From positions 1,135,001-1,199,000 of the forward strand of contig JAWQEG010000501.1 in assembly GCA_033782935.1 (NCBI GenBank): a stretch of DNA of 64,000 bases, in the 5' to 3' direction. The DNA comes from Petrolisthes cinctipes (lineage: Eukaryota; Arthropoda; Malacostraca; Decapoda; Porcellanidae). Position 1 is the first letter of the stretch, and each line of letters starts with the position of its first letter. A program made the position numbers and the translations under genes. Shown here in pieces: positions 62,844 through 64,000 of the stretch. The notes under the pieces are model-generated. The model was given only the letters and a program-made list of their open reading frames with translations. It was not told where the DNA came from and searched no databases.

Positions 62844-63442
62844 TAGTCAAACCAGAATATACTGAGCCCTAGGGTGGGGTCCGGATTAAGAGCGGCATTG
62901 CCAAATCATCACCAAAACAAACCCATATCGTTAAAATTTTAATGCATAAGCCAATTTGTAGTAGCTCTAAGTATTCGATATATAATACAATGTTAAAAAG
63001 AAGTATTTATAATGACGAGTTAGGTTCATTGTAAATATATTTACAACTCTATACAACATGTGACATGCTATTTTGTACATGCTGCCACATCTCCTGTGAC
63101 AAAGGGTTAATGGCGGGTCAAGGACGCGTGTACTCATGTCAGTCACCTGGTCATTCTCACACCAACCACTATGGACGACACATCTCCCAAGCGCGTCGGT
63201 GTTCTCCACAGCGAAGCCAAGGAAATTATTTATAATGTAAATAGATATTTCCTCCATGAGAAGGCCAATATAGGACCCCTATTAGATCCCTCTCAGTCAG
63301 TTGCTCGTACAGCGAAGGCAACCCCATTAAATTTATCACAGAGAATGTTGGATACCATGTGGGTATGTTTTGGTGGTGATTTGGCAACGCCGCTCTTAAT
63401 CCTCGACCCTACCCGAAGGCTCAGTACATTCTGGTTTGACTA
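62844..63442. mobile_element. TA-type DNA transposon remnant inside DIRS 2
   Basis: The ends are TAGTCAAACCAGAATATACT and AGTACATTCTGGTTTGACTA, with TA at 62842-62843 and 63443-63444. Arms of about 60 bp include GAGCGGCATTGCC/GGCAACGCCGCTC. The tips resemble the element at 30713-31496. Confidence 0.8.
63171..63330 (+). pseudogene. N-terminal transposase-like fragment
   Basis: From ATG 63171 the frame reads VLHSEAKEIIYNVNRYFLHE and then PSQSVARTAKAT. This resembles the start of arthropod DDE transposase-like proteins, in which a conserved EAKEIIYNV helix precedes a helix-turn-helix (usually continuing VSERTVRRI). After about 53 residues the frame passes into the right terminal repeat, so the element has an internal deletion. 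Confidence 0.5.
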
Positions 63443-64000
63443 TAGTACATGCTTCGTGTGTATTTTATCGGGGTTTCTGGGGTTTTTTAGCGAGGTTAGT
63501 GGGCGCCACGTGGGACTTCTCCGCCCCACGTGGTGAGCACATGTGGTCTTTGCAGCCCTTCCTCTTGCCTTCCCCGATTATTATGTGTCCCCTCTCGGTA
63601 AGGGGGAGTGAGAATTGTGCCCTGGTTCTCTCTTCCTCTCCCGGGCGGGGTTTTTTTATTTTATTTTTGGGGTTTTTCCATTATTTTCAGCCTGGAGTGT
63701 TTCTTCTCAGGCTATCGGGTCCCCTCCTACCCCTCCTTCTGGTTCATTCTGTCCGGGGGGCCCTTAGTTACCCGCTCCATGTGGCGGACTGTTTTGGTTT
63801 TACGGGGTTTTTCCCTGGGCGGCTGCGCGAGTGTGGGGGATCGTGTCCTGGTCCCCAGGTACAGCGGGCGTGTCCCGCGCTTCTTTCCTTCGGGGAGGAT
63901 GGGTTTCGTGTCTTCTGTGTTCCAGTGTTTGCACGTGTTAACCCATGTTTGTGTATTCTTTTCTCCCTCAGCCTACTCGTGCCCTTTGTGCTGCCTCAGG

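Larger units (their letters stand above)
62346..64000 (+). mobile_element. 5' end of a second DIRS-like element (runs off the window)
   Basis: 62350-62620 matches the DIRS terminal repeat at 11017-11238 in inverted orientation (CCAGCACAGCTG, AATCTGGCGCTGTACTGATA, CCACCTGGTGGTGG). A GC- and T-rich leader with GGGGTTTTT words follows. It ends at TTCTTTTCTCCCTCAG|CC (63971/63972), matching the leader acceptor of the first copy, and begins the same coding start (TACTCGTGCC / TACGCGTGCC). A 599-bp DNA element interrupts the leader. Confidence 0.8.

Overview
The window is animal nuclear DNA. The best fit is a decapod crustacean, as an inference from content: a spliced WDR18-like gene, degenerate TTAGG/CCTAA tracts (the arthropod telomere motif), a DIRS1-like retrotransposon, many TA-flanked MITEs, long (TA)n tracts, and LINEs of several clades. 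There is no bacterial or viral operon structure. Most open frames are either transposon proteins or shadows in tandem repeats.

1-11.7 kb: the 3' part of WDR18 (+ strand). Five exons join in frame and carry WD repeats and a C-terminal helix. The last intron is about 8.5 kb. It holds a small TA-type MITE, itself split by a 7.2-kb DIRS1-like element (reading on the - strand) that has inverted terminal repeats, an internal complementary region matching both ends, gag, RT/RNase H and tyrosine recombinase remnants, and short spliceosomal introns. Two WDR18 splice sites lie inside tandem duplications.

11.7-32.7 kb: a repeat-rich intergenic region. It contains two foldback elements of about 2.5 kb, an RTE-like LINE (16.2-19.4 kb), fragments of other LINEs, a chain of MITEs sharing TA target dinucleotides, two (TA)n tracts linked to the same 60-bp core, and one or two exon-like remnants resembling eIF3e (- strand).

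32.7-55.8 kb: two copies of one LTR retrotransposon. Copy A (32754-40427) has 1,226-bp LTRs that are nearly identical and a 5-bp target duplication. Copy B (43437-55775) is older, has lost RT/RNase H, and carries a nearly intact 5.65-kb I-group LINE inserted in gag with a 10-bp target duplication. The LTR element is Ty3/gypsy-like, but integrase precedes reverse transcriptase, as in the Gmr1-like group. Gag and pol share one frame, separated by a single UGA followed by CUA. The LTR and the gag/pol junction also carry consensus splice sites. This is the most interesting system in the window.

55.8-64 kb: a (GTAT)-rich minisatellite, a 3'-truncated LINE with a PHD-like finger, a 51-bp tandem array with higher-order structure, and at the right edge the 5' end of a second DIRS-like element (+ strand), interrupted by a TA-type DNA transposon remnant.
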